Source: Shimia sp. (GTDB taxonomy: Bacteria; Pseudomonadota; Alphaproteobacteria; Rhodobacterales; Rhodobacteraceae). From it: 64,000 nucleotides of DNA. The number at the start of each line of letters is the position of its first letter. Position 1 is the first letter of the stretch. Shown one piece after another: positions 9,045 through 17,155 of this stretch. Under the pieces are notes generated by a model, which saw only the letters and a list, made by a program, of their open reading frames with translations, was not told the DNA's origin and searched no databases. The stretch spans positions 1-64,000 of the forward strand of contig NZ_JAKVCW010000002.1 of the NCBI RefSeq assembly GCF_022448905.1, read 5' to 3'. The position numbers and the translations under genes were made by a program.

Positions 9045-9947
9045 ATGTTTGCGCAGTTTCCAAAAGCAGCCCTTCTCCAAATCCTAGTAACGACTTTGTC
9101 CGCCTGCGGCGGTGGATCAACGTCTCCAGTCCCCTTCACCAGCACATCGGAGCTGCCCCCCGACGGCGCTGTTGAGCTGCAAGGACAGGCTCATACGGCT
9201 GCCTACACCACAAACTTGACTGATGGCACGACCACGTATGACACCCCTAGCGGCCCTCAGGACAGTTCACTTGCCATAACTTTCAGTAATGGCGAGCAAA
9301 TCGCAATTTCAGGCTCAGCCGGAAACAGCAAGTTTGACATTGATACGCGGGATGGAGACGAAATCTATTACAGAGAAAATTCGACCTATTACTCCACTGA
9401 TGCGGAAAATCGTGACGACGGTGATGCCGCTTACTTCTCAAAAACCGACTCAAGTGGCCTTGACCACTTAGTATACGGCGCATGGTATGATCTTGACCGT
9501 CAGAACCCAACAACTGGCGCAGGACATTACGGCGTGGCGACCCGAGCAACGGCTATGCCCCAAAGCAGCTCCGCGACCTATCGCGGCAAAGGGCTCGGAA
9601 TCGCAAATCACGATGGTATTCACAGCGACACCAACTTTGACGTGACGGTGACAACATCGGATTTCAGTTCCATCTCGGTTCAAAGTTCAAATACGACCTG
9701 GACTGACGGAGCTCACAAAAGACTGAGTGATGGCACATACCAGTTCGTCGAAGACGCGAGCGCCCTAGATTTTTCCGGAACCGGACAAATTGATGACGCG
9801 GGCTTCAACGCGAACCTTACCTCCGCTGCAGGCTCCGGTACGGCAACCGGCAGCTTCTACGGCCCAAACGCTGAAGAAGTTGGGGCGAGCTTTGCGATCA
9901 GCGGTTCGGGCAGCACCCACATCGGCGCCTTCGGCGCCTCGCGTTAG
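9045..9947 (+). CDS. Transferrin-binding-protein-like surface lipoprotein
   Basis: Protein of 300 residues with a lipoprotein signal peptide (lipobox LSAC, Cys21), followed by Ser/Thr/Asp-rich beta sequence. The C-terminal part contains YGVATRATAMPQSSSATYRGKG and later GSFYGPNAEEVGASFAISG. These are the hallmarks of the eight-stranded barrel found in TbpB, HphA and Slam-dependent lipoproteins. It is predicted to be anchored in the outer membrane, probably facing outwards. Base composition looks a little more AT-rich than its neighbours. No TonB receptor, haem gene or Slam gene is adjacent, so the ligand is open; iron or haem binding is only suggested by the family. Confidence 0.82.
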   Translation: MFAQFPKAALLQILVTTLSACGGGSTSPVPFTSTSELPPDGAVELQGQAHTAAYTTNLTDGTTTYDTPSGPQDSSLAITFSNGEQIAISGSAGNSKFDIDTRDGDEIYYRENSTYYSTDAENRDDGDAAYFSKTDSSGLDHLVYGAWYDLDRQNPTTGAGHYGVATRATAMPQSSSATYRGKGLGIANHDGIHSDTNFDVTVTTSDFSSISVQSSNTTWTDGAHKRLSDGTYQFVEDASALDFSGTGQIDDAGFNANLTSAAGSGTATGSFYGPNAEEVGASFAISGSGSTHIGAFGASR

Positions 9948-10276
9948 ACCGGCTTTGCCAAATTGACTGGCTGACCATGTGGCGTGGAAAGATAGGCCTC
10001 TGTCCACGCCGTTTTTAACTGCTGAAGCGCGCCCGTCGCGGCTATGCCGGTCTCCGCCAGAAACTCCTCAAGAGTTTCCAGCCACGCGTTGAAATAATCT
10101 GCGCCGCCATCCAATTCCTTAGCCAGCCCATTGGCTTTGAAGGTTGCCCCAAACCGCTCCGCCCAGGCCGACCACTCAAAATGCCCCGCTTCGTTAAGCG
10201 CCACCGTGATCGCAAAGACCTGCGCATGCCACGGCTCCGAAAACGCCGGTTCCGGTTTGTCGCCGCACCAGATCAC
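9944..10276 (-). CDS. Nitrile hydratase accessory (activator) protein
   Basis: Small protein of about 110 residues related to the N-terminal half of the nitrile hydratase beta subunit (P14K/activator type). It carries EPWHAQVFAITVALNEAGHFEWSAW-type sequence, and the family helps insert cobalt into the alpha subunit. I favour the GTG at 10276, which overlaps the beta-subunit stop as GTGA and has GGAG nine bases upstream, mirroring the ATGA overlap between alpha and beta. A GTG at 10303 is the alternative. It is the third gene of the operon. Its end overlaps the convergent lipoprotein gene by four bases. Confidence 0.85.
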   Translation of the reverse strand: MIWCGDKPEPAFSEPWHAQVFAITVALNEAGHFEWSAWAERFGATFKANGLAKELDGGADYFNAWLETLEEFLAETGIAATGALQQLKTAWTEAYLSTPHGQPVNLAKPV

Positions 10277-10950
10277 GCCACCGGCTCCAGATAACTTTCC
10301 CACAAGTCCAGCACGACCTCATCGCGCGGATCGGCCTCTGCGCCCCACAACTCTTGCGCCGTGAACCGCACCGCATAGAGCGGCTCGGCGGCTTCCCCTA
10401 TGAAATGCGCGTTGCTGTCGGGAAACACATGTGCACCATGCTGCAACACAACCTCGCCAACGGCGCCCGCCGCATAGGCTGGCAAACGCGTGTGCCCGCC
10501 CGGCACCGTCACATTGCGCGCGGGGCGACGGGTCTTCACCTTTGCCCCCACTGCAAACACTGGCGCCGCTGCCTCCCGCGTATAGGGACTGCCATTCATC
10601 AGCACCGCCTCAACCGTCTCCGGCTTGGCCGCCCGCTCAGAGACCGGCGCCCCCCCCGCCGCCTGTCCACTGGCCAGCTCTTCAACCGTCACCACCCCGC
10701 GATCCACCATCAGATCCGCGAGGCCGCCCATCCATTTTTCATAGTAACTGAACGCCGTGTAATCCTGCGGGTCCAGCAGCTCCCGCGCATGGCGGGAGGC
10801 ATCAATGTTCCACTGTCCCAAAAAACCGCAAGCCACATTGAGCGCCAGCGCCCGCTTGTGCCAATCCTTGGCCTCCCCAAAGTCATAGCCATCCTGCGGG
10901 TCCACAGCGCCGGTGCCCAAACGGCCACCCATATCGTGAATGCGGCTCAT
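10273..10950 (-). CDS. nthB: Nitrile hydratase beta subunit
   Basis: Structural subunit of nitrile hydratase, which hydrates nitriles to amides; 225 residues. The start [12 protein letters not shown] and the stretch [20 protein letters not shown] are typical of the N-terminal helical domain. The C-terminal half forms the SH3-like barrel ([41 protein letters not shown]). The ATG at 10950 overlaps the alpha-subunit stop as ATGA, pointing to translational coupling and equal subunit synthesis. The gene order alpha-beta-accessory is the one known from Pseudomonas putida-type operons. Confidence 0.95.
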   Translation of the reverse strand: MSRIHDMGGRLGTGAVDPQDGYDFGEAKDWHKRALALNVACGFLGQWNIDASRHARELLDPQDYTAFSYYEKWMGGLADLMVDRGVVTVEELASGQAAGGAPVSERAAKPETVEAVLMNGSPYTREAAAPVFAVGAKVKTRRPARNVTVPGGHTRLPAYAAGAVGEVVLQHGAHVFPDSNAHFIGEAAEPLYAVRFTAQELWGAEADPRDEVVLDLWESYLEPVA

Positions 10951-11576
10951 GCGCCTGGCTCCTCCGTTAAAGGATCCTGTGCCAATGCGGTGCCAATCAT
11001 GCTGTCGCGCGTGACCAAGGCCGCAAGTTCGTCTTCGCTGAGCCCCTCTGTGCCCGCTGGCCGCTGCGGCACCACCAGATAACGCACTTCGGCCGTGCTG
11101 TCCCAGACCCGTACCTTCTTGCCCTCCGGCAGACTCACACCAAACTCCGCCAAAACCGCCCTTGGTTCGCGCACCGCCCGCGCCCGATAGGCGTCCGATT
11201 TGTACCAGCCTGGCGGAATGCCCAACAAAGGCCACGGATAACAACTGCACAGCGTGCACACGACCATGTTGTGCACCGCATCGGTGTTCTCGACAAACAC
11301 CATGTGCTCGCCCTGCCGCCCATAGAGCCCCATCTCCTGAAGCGTGGGCATCGGGTCTTCGATCATCTGACGGTGAAACGACGGATCGCGCCACATCTTC
11401 GCCACCACTTGCGCGCCGTTCTGCGGGCCAATCTTGTTTTGGTAGAGATCGATGATGGCGTCCAAGGCGGACGGATCGACCAAGCCTTTGTCCGTCAACA
11501 AAGTTTCCAACGCCTTGACCCGAAGCGCAGGGTCCGATGGCAGGTGTGAATGCGGGTGGTCGTGATCATGTGGCAT
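10947..11576 (-). CDS. nthA: Nitrile hydratase alpha subunit, cobalt type
   Basis: Catalytic subunit, 209 residues. The metal-binding claw is VCTLCSC with Cys107, Cys110, Ser111 and Cys112. Thr at the second position of the motif marks the non-corrin cobalt class, whereas iron enzymes have Ser there. The N-terminus is unusually His-rich (HDHDHPHSH, residues 3-11), a feature seen in some alphaproteobacterial members. It heads a tightly coupled three-gene operon and lies 51 bases downstream of a LuxR-type regulator on the same strand. No amidase or dedicated cobalt importer is in the window, so the amide product must be handled elsewhere. Confidence 0.95.
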   Translation of the reverse strand: MPHDHDHPHSHLPSDPALRVKALETLLTDKGLVDPSALDAIIDLYQNKIGPQNGAQVVAKMWRDPSFHRQMIEDPMPTLQEMGLYGRQGEHMVFVENTDAVHNMVVCTLCSCYPWPLLGIPPGWYKSDAYRARAVREPRAVLAEFGVSLPEGKKVRVWDSTAEVRYLVVPQRPAGTEGLSEDELAALVTRDSMIGTALAQDPLTEEPGA

Positions 11577-11627
11577 GGCCGCACCCTGCCACCAGCCCCC
11601 AAATCTGTCCAGAGAGAGTGCGCGGCT

Positions 11628-12788
11628 CTAGACCTCCTCGTCCGGCAGATCAGGCACCGGCTCCACCGGCAGATCCACCTTCATCGCCGTCCGGATCAAA
11701 TGCGTCTGCGACTTAGACGCCGTCTTCTCCAACACCGATGAAATCTGATTGCGCGTGCTGCCCACACTCACGTCGCGCTGCGCGGCAATCTCCTTCACCG
11801 ACGCCCCATTGACCAACAATCGGCTCACCTCAGCCTCCGCCTCCGTCAGCGCAAAGATCGACGCCAACCCGTCCACCTCGATAGGGTCCCCAAGGCTCAC
11901 ATCCTTGATCACCAGAACCGCCATCTCCGCCGTGGACGGATCATCATCCATCAATTCTGCCAACGGACAGAGCGACGCCACATAAGCCATCCGCCCGCTG
12001 GGCCGTTCAAACACATAATGCGCCCGATCCGCGCCACGCCTGTCGTCCGCCGCAAAGGACTGCAACTGCGCCATCAGTCGACCGCCCTGCGGCCGCGCAG
12101 CACCAGAAAACCGCAACTGTCCCGACGCGTCCAGCGCAACCCCGTCCCGCTGATCTACCAGATCACCAAACCGCCGATTGTGATGCACCGCAGTGCCGTC
12201 GCGAGCCACCACCGCAACGCCCAAGGTCATCCGGTCCAGCGCCGCGCTCACCGCTCTAAAGCGCGCCTGCAACAGTCGAAACGGCCGCATCATGTCCAGG
12301 GCGGCCGCAAAATGCTGCATATACACCGGCGCATCGACTTTCGCCTTCTCGCTAATCCCCGGGTGATTCACCGCATAATTCAGCGTGATGGAATCAAACC
12401 ACAGCGGTGTCACCGACAGCCGCGCCGCATAGCGTTTGTCCAACCCCATGTGCTCGCGCGACCAGGCTGTCCCCGCACTGATGTCATCGCCAAGATCATG
12501 GGCGTCGGCCTCCGACATAAACTGAAAGCGCTCGTTCATTGCGCCCACTTTGCGCACAACCTTCTGCTCGTCTTGCCCAAACAGCCGCATAAATTCCGCA
12601 ACCTTTTCAGCGATCTCGATCGGGCTGAAATGGATCTGCGACACAACCGGCTCGACCACATCATTGATCAGAATAGAAGAGCCGGCCGCCTCATACCGGC
12701 GGGCAAACCGCGCCAGCGCCGGCACAAAAGCCGGCTCTAAAGAGGCCGAGCGATAGATCTCAGAAATCAAAGTATGATCGATGTCCAT
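11628..12788 (-). CDS. LuxR-type helix-turn-helix regulator
   Basis: Regulator of 386 residues. The C-terminal 65 residues form a LuxR/GerE helix-turn-helix (LTEAEAEVSRLLVNGASVKEIA, then DVSVGSTRNQISSVLEK). The middle has a PAS-like look (AVSAALDRMTLGVAVVARDG). The first 200 residues are helical and do not resemble an acyl-homoserine-lactone domain. The ATG at 12788 is the most likely start; the frame extends to 12884 without a ribosome site. It ends 51 bases before nthA on the same strand, so it may be co-transcribed with the nitrile hydratase genes and control them; that link is an inference from position. Confidence 0.85.
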   Translation of the reverse strand: MDIDHTLISEIYRSASLEPAFVPALARFARRYEAAGSSILINDVVEPVVSQIHFSPIEIAEKVAEFMRLFGQDEQKVVRKVGAMNERFQFMSEADAHDLGDDISAGTAWSREHMGLDKRYAARLSVTPLWFDSITLNYAVNHPGISEKAKVDAPVYMQHFAAALDMMRPFRLLQARFRAVSAALDRMTLGVAVVARDGTAVHHNRRFGDLVDQRDGVALDASGQLRFSGAARPQGGRLMAQLQSFAADDRRGADRAHYVFERPSGRMAYVASLCPLAELMDDDPSTAEMAVLVIKDVSLGDPIEVDGLASIFALTEAEAEVSRLLVNGASVKEIAAQRDVSVGSTRNQISSVLEKTASKSQTHLIRTAMKVDLPVEPVPDLPDEEV

Positions 12789-13219
12789 GGCGTAAGCCGT
12801 CTCTTGCTGATTGGAAACCCCGCTCCCTTGGCGGGCGGCGGTATTAACATCACCGCAGAAAAACACACGACACCGAAAAACCACTTAACAAATGAAGCGT
12901 GCTTTTCCGGTCTCATGTGCCAACTTGCACATGCTCCGACTCGTTTGCCGTGAAACTACTCGAACCGCCCCGTGAGTGGTGGCATTGAGCCAAAGCCCCT
13001 TTTTAGCACCAAACCGTTGTACATCCCTGCCCGGCGGTGTCTTGTGGACGCCGTCGGGCTTTTCACATCTTCCGCCCCCACCTGTCTGCACATCTCTCCC
13101 CTTCCGGCACGGCCAGAACCCGCTTGCGGACAAACTCCCGCAAATCCACCTTGCCCCTCGCGACAAACTTGCCTACATACGCCGCTAGAAAATCCGAACG
13201 CTCGCTTTTACAGGTCCCA
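12789..13219. other. Long intergenic region between the LuxR-type gene and secG
   Basis: About 430 bases without a convincing coding frame. It must hold the minus-strand promoter of the LuxR-type gene and the plus-strand promoter of secG. In the middle lies a strong plus-strand terminator (13029-13063) that no upstream plus-strand gene explains. An open minus-strand frame at 12885-13166 has the composition of a chance frame. Confidence 0.6.
13029..13063 (+). terminator. Orphan rho-independent terminator upstream of secG
   Basis: A 13-bp stem with two G-U pairs (GCCCGGCGGTGTC at 13029-13041, GACGCCGTCGGGC at 13047-13059) closes a 5-base loop and is followed by TTTT. No coding gene precedes it on this strand, so it may end a small RNA starting in 12890-12980 or act as an attenuator in the secG leader. 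Confidence 0.6.
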
Positions 13220-13582
13220 ATGGAAAACGTTGTCCTCATCATTCACCTTCTTCTGGCTCTGGCGCTGATTGGCGTCGTTTTGATGCAACGTTCCGAAGGC
13301 GGCGGCCTCGGCATGGGCGGCGGCGGCGGCGCCGTGTCCGGCCGCGCAGCAGCCACCGCGCTGACCCGCGTGACCTGGATTCTGGCTGGCGCGTTCATCT
13401 GCACCTCGATCGCCCTGACCGTGATCGCAGCCAACAACTCTTCCTCCAGCTCGGTGTTTGACCGTCTGGGCACCTCCGCGCCTGCCGCGGAAGAAACCGC
13501 ACCAACCCTGCCCGGCGCAGGCGACTCGCTGTTGCCGCCATCTGAAGGCGACAACGCGCCATTGGTGCCACGCGCCGACTAA
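13220..13582 (+). CDS. secG: Preprotein translocase subunit SecG
   Basis: Auxiliary subunit of the SecYEG channel, 120 residues. Two membrane helices (about 3-23 and 52-74) flank the conserved cytoplasmic loop VLMQRSEGGGLG followed by a Gly-rich run. The tail is Ser/Pro/Ala-rich and variable, as is usual in alphaproteobacteria. The ATG at 13220 begins MENVVLIIHLL, matching the family start. A terminator at 13608-13636 separates it from pyrG. Confidence 0.96.
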   Translation: MENVVLIIHLLLALALIGVVLMQRSEGGGLGMGGGGGAVSGRAAATALTRVTWILAGAFICTSIALTVIAANNSSSSSVFDRLGTSAPAAEETAPTLPGAGDSLLPPSEGDNAPLVPRAD

Positions 13583-13607
13583 ACGTCGCGCACTCTGAAC
13601 AAGGTCT

Positions 13608-13636
13608 GGCGGTTCCTCGGAGCCGCCTGATTTTTT
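13608..13636 (+). terminator. Rho-independent terminator of secG
   Basis: Stem GGCGGTTCC / GGAGCCGCC (one G-U pair) with a 2-base apex, then TGATTTTTT. It begins 25 bases after the secG stop. Confidence 0.8.
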
Positions 13637-13676
13637 GCCCCCATCGGGCATCCACCACAGCTTGAGGCCTATCAGC

Positions 13677-13713
13677 CAACCGCAACAGCATCTTGCGGTC
13701 CGGTTGCCTTTTT
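13677..13713 (+). terminator. Second hairpin with T-run upstream of pyrG
   Basis: Two mutually exclusive stems are possible: ACCGCAA / TTGCGGT (13679-13699), or CAACCG / CGGTTG (13677-13706), the latter followed by CCTTTTT. It could be a back-up terminator for secG or a leader switch for pyrG. The start of pyrG is 140 bases further on. Confidence 0.45.
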
Positions 13714-13845
13714 GCTGCGAATCCTATATGACTTAAGTCCCGTGATGCTGGGTCAAATTTGCAGGCGAATCTGCACTGACTTGGGCGCTGCTACATCGAC
13801 AATCGTCCGGCCTGAGGGTCGACAATCACGGGGGATGCCACGCAC

Positions 13846-15489
13846 ATGGCGCGCTACATTTTCATTACGGGTGGGGTTGTTTCTTCGCTGGGCAAAGGTC
13901 TGGCGTCTGCGGCGTTGGGGGCGCTGCTGCAAGCACGGGGCTACACCGTGCGCCTGCGCAAACTGGATCCCTACTTGAACGTGGACCCCGGCACCATGTC
14001 GCCGTTTGAACACGGTGAAGTGTTTGTCACCGACGATGGCGCAGAAACAGACCTCGACCTCGGCCACTACGAGCGCTTCACCGGCGTGCCAGCGCGCATG
14101 ACCGATTCCGTCTCCTCCGGCCGCGTCTATTCCAACGTGCTGGAAAAAGAACGCCGCGGCGACTACCTCGGCAAAACCATTCAGGTGGTCCCCCACGTCA
14201 CCAACGAGATCAAAGACTTCCTGCATGTGGGCGACGACGAAGTTGACTTCATGCTCTGTGAAATCGGCGGCACCGTCGGCGACATCGAAGGCCTGCCGTT
14301 CTTTGAAGCCATTCGTCAGTTCAGCCACGACAAACCGCGTGGCGAATGTATCTTCATGCACCTGACGCTGCTGCCCTATCTGGCCGCCTCCGGAGAGCTC
14401 AAGACCAAGCCAACCCAGCACTCCGTAAAAGAGCTGCAATCCATCGGTATTGCGCCGGACGTTCTGGTCTGCCGCTCCGAGCAGCCCATCCCGGAAAAAG
14501 AGCGCCAGAAGATCGCCCTGTTCTGTAACGTGCGCAAAGAGCACGTGGTTGCTGCTTACGATCTGAAATCGATCTACGAAGCCCCGCTGGCCTATCACCG
14601 CGAAGGTCTCGATCAGGCCGTACTGGATGCGTTCGGCATCGCCCCGGCCCCACGCCCTGACTTGACCGTTTGGGAAGACGTCAACGACCGCATCCACAAC
14701 ACAGACGGCAAGGTCAACGTCGCCATTGTGGGCAAATACACCCAACTGGAAGACGCCTATAAGTCCATCAAAGAGGCGCTGACCCACGGTGGCATGGCCA
14801 ACCGGGTAAAAGTCAACGTCAGCTGGGTAGACGCTGAGGTCTTTGACAAGGGCGACGCCGCCCCACATCTGGAAGGCTACGACGCCATTCTGGTGCCCGG
14901 CGGCTTTGGCGAGCGCGGCACCGAAGGCAAGATCAAAGCGGCGCAGTTTGCCCGCGAGCACAAAGTGCCTTACCTCGGCATCTGCCTTGGCATGCAAATG
15001 GCCGTCATCGAAGCCGCCCGCAACAAAGCGGGCATCGCCGACGCGGGCTCTGAGGAGTTTGACCACGAAGCCGGCAAAACCCGCTTTGAACCAGTTGTCT
15101 ATCACCTCAAGGAATGGGTGCAGGGCAACGCCAAGGTCACCCGCAAGGCCACCGACGCCAAAGGCGGCACCATGCGCCTGGGCGCCTATGATGCCGCGCT
15201 GACTGAAGGCTCAAAAGTGGCCGAAGTCTACGGCGCCGCGTCTATCGAAGAACGCCACCGCCACCGCTACGAGGTGGACATCAAATACCGCGAGCAACTC
15301 GAGGCCTGCGGTCTGCGTTTCTCCGGCATGAGCCCGGATGGCCGCCTGCCAGAGATCGTGGAATGGGAAGACCACCCTTGGTTCATCGGCGTGCAGTTCC
15401 ACCCGGAACTCAAGTCCAAGCCGTTTGATCCACACCCGCTGTTCCGCGACTTCGTGCGCGCCGCCAAGGAAAACAGCCGCCTGGTCTGA
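13846..15489 (+). CDS. pyrG: CTP synthase
   Basis: Makes CTP from UTP, ATP and glutamine; 547 residues, full length. The synthetase domain starts [16 protein letters not shown] (P-loop, residues 7-22) and contains the [11 protein letters not shown] substrate segment. The class I glutaminase domain holds the nucleophile Cys380 in GICLGMQ and the partner His near the C-terminus (GVQFHPE). It is monocistronic by the look of the terminators on both sides. Adjacent secG-pyrG is a familiar order in Rhodobacterales. Confidence 0.98.
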   Translation: MARYIFITGGVVSSLGKGLASAALGALLQARGYTVRLRKLDPYLNVDPGTMSPFEHGEVFVTDDGAETDLDLGHYERFTGVPARMTDSVSSGRVYSNVLEKERRGDYLGKTIQVVPHVTNEIKDFLHVGDDEVDFMLCEIGGTVGDIEGLPFFEAIRQFSHDKPRGECIFMHLTLLPYLAASGELKTKPTQHSVKELQSIGIAPDVLVCRSEQPIPEKERQKIALFCNVRKEHVVAAYDLKSIYEAPLAYHREGLDQAVLDAFGIAPAPRPDLTVWEDVNDRIHNTDGKVNVAIVGKYTQLEDAYKSIKEALTHGGMANRVKVNVSWVDAEVFDKGDAAPHLEGYDAILVPGGFGERGTEGKIKAAQFAREHKVPYLGICLGMQMAVIEAARNKAGIADAGSEEFDHEAGKTRFEPVVYHLKEWVQGNAKVTRKATDAKGGTMRLGAYDAALTEGSKVAEVYGAASIEERHRHRYEVDIKYREQLEACGLRFSGMSPDGRLPEIVEWEDHPWFIGVQFHPELKSKPFDPHPLFRDFVRAAKENSRLV

Positions 15490-15511
15490 TCAAGACAATC
15501 GGCTTGAACCT

Positions 15512-15547
15512 CACACAAGAGGCGCGCGCTTCGGCCCGCGCCTTTTT
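15512..15547 (+). terminator. Rho-independent terminator of pyrG
   Basis: GC-rich stem GGCGCG / CGCGCC with flanking pairing, followed by TTTTTT; it starts about 22 bases after the pyrG stop. Confidence 0.8.
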
Positions 15548-15574
15548 TGTGTGCTGCACCAAGTGTCCCAGCTT

Positions 15575-15640
15575 CTTCTTACCCCAAATATCCTGGGGTG
15601 AAGGGAGGCGCCGACTCCCTGAGGGGCAAAGCCCCTAACC
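15575..15640. repeat. Three-hairpin REP-like intergenic element
   Basis: Three short inverted repeats follow each other directly: ACCCCA/TGGGGT (15581-15599), GGGAG/CTCCC (15603-15619) and AGGGGC/GCCCCT (15622-15636). From memory, very similar 'CCCCAAATAT...GGGGCAAAGCCCC' strings are scattered between genes in Roseobacter-group genomes. Only one copy is seen in this window, so the repeat status is recalled, not shown here. Confidence 0.5.
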
Positions 15641-15758
15641 CCATCAGCCTCAGATATGACGCGCCCGGCATTTTTCTCCCCCTAAGCCGCGCTTGACCAA
15701 ACGGTCAATTCGCACCGAAACTCCGCCTCAATTGTTCAACTTATTGAGGAAGCCACGG

Positions 15759-16031
15759 ATGAACTTTCCTGCGCGTATTTTGGCCGCTGCCACCCTATCC
15801 CTGACCGCCCGGCCTGCAATTGCCGCCAATGACGCCTCCGACAAACTGCTGAAATTGATCCGCGACAACGGCTGTCAGATGACCGCCATTGAGGCTGGAG
15901 AAACCCTTCCCAGACATGGCTTCACGCCGGACCAAACCCGCGACATTATCCGCGACTGGGACAAAAAAGGCTGGCTTGACGGCCACGGCTTTGCCGGCAT
16001 CAAGCTCTCCGCCACCGGCTGCAAGGGCTAA
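15759..16031 (+). CDS. Small exported protein of unknown function
   Basis: Protein of 90 residues. The first 23 form a signal peptide ending in AIAAND, so the mature product of about 68 residues is predicted to be periplasmic. The mature part is helical and holds two Cys (in DNGCQMT and ATGCKG) that could form a disulfide. The ATG at 15759 has GAGGA eight bases upstream. I do not recognise a named family. A strong hairpin ends the gene about 10 bases after the stop. Confidence 0.72.
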   Translation: MNFPARILAAATLSLTARPAIAANDASDKLLKLIRDNGCQMTAIEAGETLPRHGFTPDQTRDIIRDWDKKGWLDGHGFAGIKLSATGCKG

Positions 16032-16040
16032 GTCTGCTCT

Positions 16041-16068
16041 GGCGGGTGGTGCTGTTGCACCGCCCGCC
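16041..16068 (+). terminator. Strong hairpin after the small exported protein gene
   Basis: A 12-bp stem GGCGGGTGGTGC / GCACCGCCCGCC (one G-U pair) with a 4-base loop lies 9 bases after the stop codon. There is no T-run, so termination is likely but not certain. Confidence 0.55.
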
Positions 16069-16078
16069 CCATTTACCA

Positions 16079-16092
16079 TGACGTGCACGTCA
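16079..16092. promoter_or_regulatory. Perfect 14-bp palindrome, possible operator
   Basis: TGACGTGCACGTCA is its own reverse complement and is followed by AATTTTT. It lies about 145 bases upstream of the ATPase-metA pair, in a region that must contain their promoter. It could be a regulator site or a weak terminator hairpin. Confidence 0.35.
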
Positions 16093-16237
16093 ATTTTTGC
16101 ACCGTTGGAAAACTGTCGGGATACCGACGTATTACCGACACGAATTTTGCAGGTTAACACGCCCCTTCCCAATAGCATTTGACCCTCCTGCTGCGGCCCG
16201 CTACCAAACTGGCAACACCGGCAAAAGGGCATCGGCC

Positions 16238-17107
16238 ATGATCTACACATCTGCGCAAGACTGGCGCGACGCGGCGCAGAAAAAAGTGCTGCTCTTTGGC
16301 ATGTCTGGCTTGGGAAAAACCCATATTTCCAACACGTTGCGCGACAACGGTGATTGGTTCCACTACTCTATCGACTACCGCATCGGCACCCGCTACATGG
16401 GCGAACACATCGCGGACAACGCCAAACGCGAGGCGATGAAGGTCCCGTTCCTGCGCGAACTCCTGATGACCGACAGCATCTACATCGGCTCCAACATCAC
16501 CTTCAACAACCTCGCCCCCCTTTCCACCTACCTCGGCAAGCCCGGCAACCCCGAAAAAGGCGGCTTGCTGTTTGCCGAGTATATGCTGCGCCAACGCCAG
16601 CACCGGACCGCCGAAATGGCCGCCCTAATGGACACAGAGCCCTTCATTTCCCGCGCCCATGATCTTTATGGCTATGACCATTTTGTCTGCGACACCGGCG
16701 GCTCGATTTGCGAGGTTGTTGACGCAGATGATCCCAAAGATCCGATCCTGACATCCCTGTCGCAAAACACATTGATGGTCTGGATCAAAGGCTCTGACGC
16801 CCACACCGAAGAGCTGGTGCGTCGTTTTGATAAGGCGCCTAAACCGATGTATTATCAGCCGGAATTCCTGCTGGAGTGCTGGCACGCCTATCTCGATGAA
16901 ACAGGTCAGGACCAGAGTGCCGTGGACCCGGATGCCTTTGTACGCTGGACCTACGCCCGCGCTTTGGCCCACCGCCAGCCCCGCTATGAGGCCATGTCTC
17001 GTTGGGGCGTCACCGTGACCGCGGAAGCTGTTTCCCAAGTGGCAACAGCGGCTGATTTCGTCGACGTGATCGCCACAGCCCTTGAGCATCCGGCGATCCC
17101 CGCCTAA
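16238..17107 (+). CDS. P-loop ATPase of unknown role, next to metA
   Basis: Cytoplasmic protein of 289 residues with a Walker A loop GMSGLGKT at residues 21-28 and a possible Walker B strand HFVCDTGGSICEV near the middle. The rest does not match a named kinase that I can identify. The ATG at 16238 gives the expected short N-terminus before the P-loop; the frame is open 47 codons further upstream without support. Its stop is 48 bases before metA on the same strand, so the two are probably co-transcribed and it may take part in methionine-related metabolism or its control. This gene pair is familiar from Roseobacter genomes. Confidence 0.75.
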   Translation: MIYTSAQDWRDAAQKKVLLFGMSGLGKTHISNTLRDNGDWFHYSIDYRIGTRYMGEHIADNAKREAMKVPFLRELLMTDSIYIGSNITFNNLAPLSTYLGKPGNPEKGGLLFAEYMLRQRQHRTAEMAALMDTEPFISRAHDLYGYDHFVCDTGGSICEVVDADDPKDPILTSLSQNTLMVWIKGSDAHTEELVRRFDKAPKPMYYQPEFLLECWHAYLDETGQDQSAVDPDAFVRWTYARALAHRQPRYEAMSRWGVTVTAEAVSQVATAADFVDVIATALEHPAIPA

Positions 17108-17155
17108 CTATGGCCCTCACGCCTATTTACCCCACTGACAGACTAAGAGACTGAC

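Noticed and set aside
11628-12788. LuxR-type protein as a quorum-sensing receptor
   Set aside because: The N-terminal part does not show the autoinducer-binding domain, and no luxI-type synthase is near.
12885-13166. A 93-codon minus-strand frame upstream of the LuxR-type gene
   Set aside because: The composition is Arg/Cys/Trp-rich and shadow-like, and there is no ribosome site or known domain.
13753-15105. A 450-codon minus-strand frame opposite pyrG
   Set aside because: It is antisense to a full-length housekeeping gene and shows no motif or ribosome site.
16165-16237. A possible SAM-II-type riboswitch before the ATPase-metA pair (TTTGACCC and AAAAGGG could pair)
   Set aside because: The P1 stem is only 4 bp and the conserved GCUAAA core is missing, so I cannot support it.
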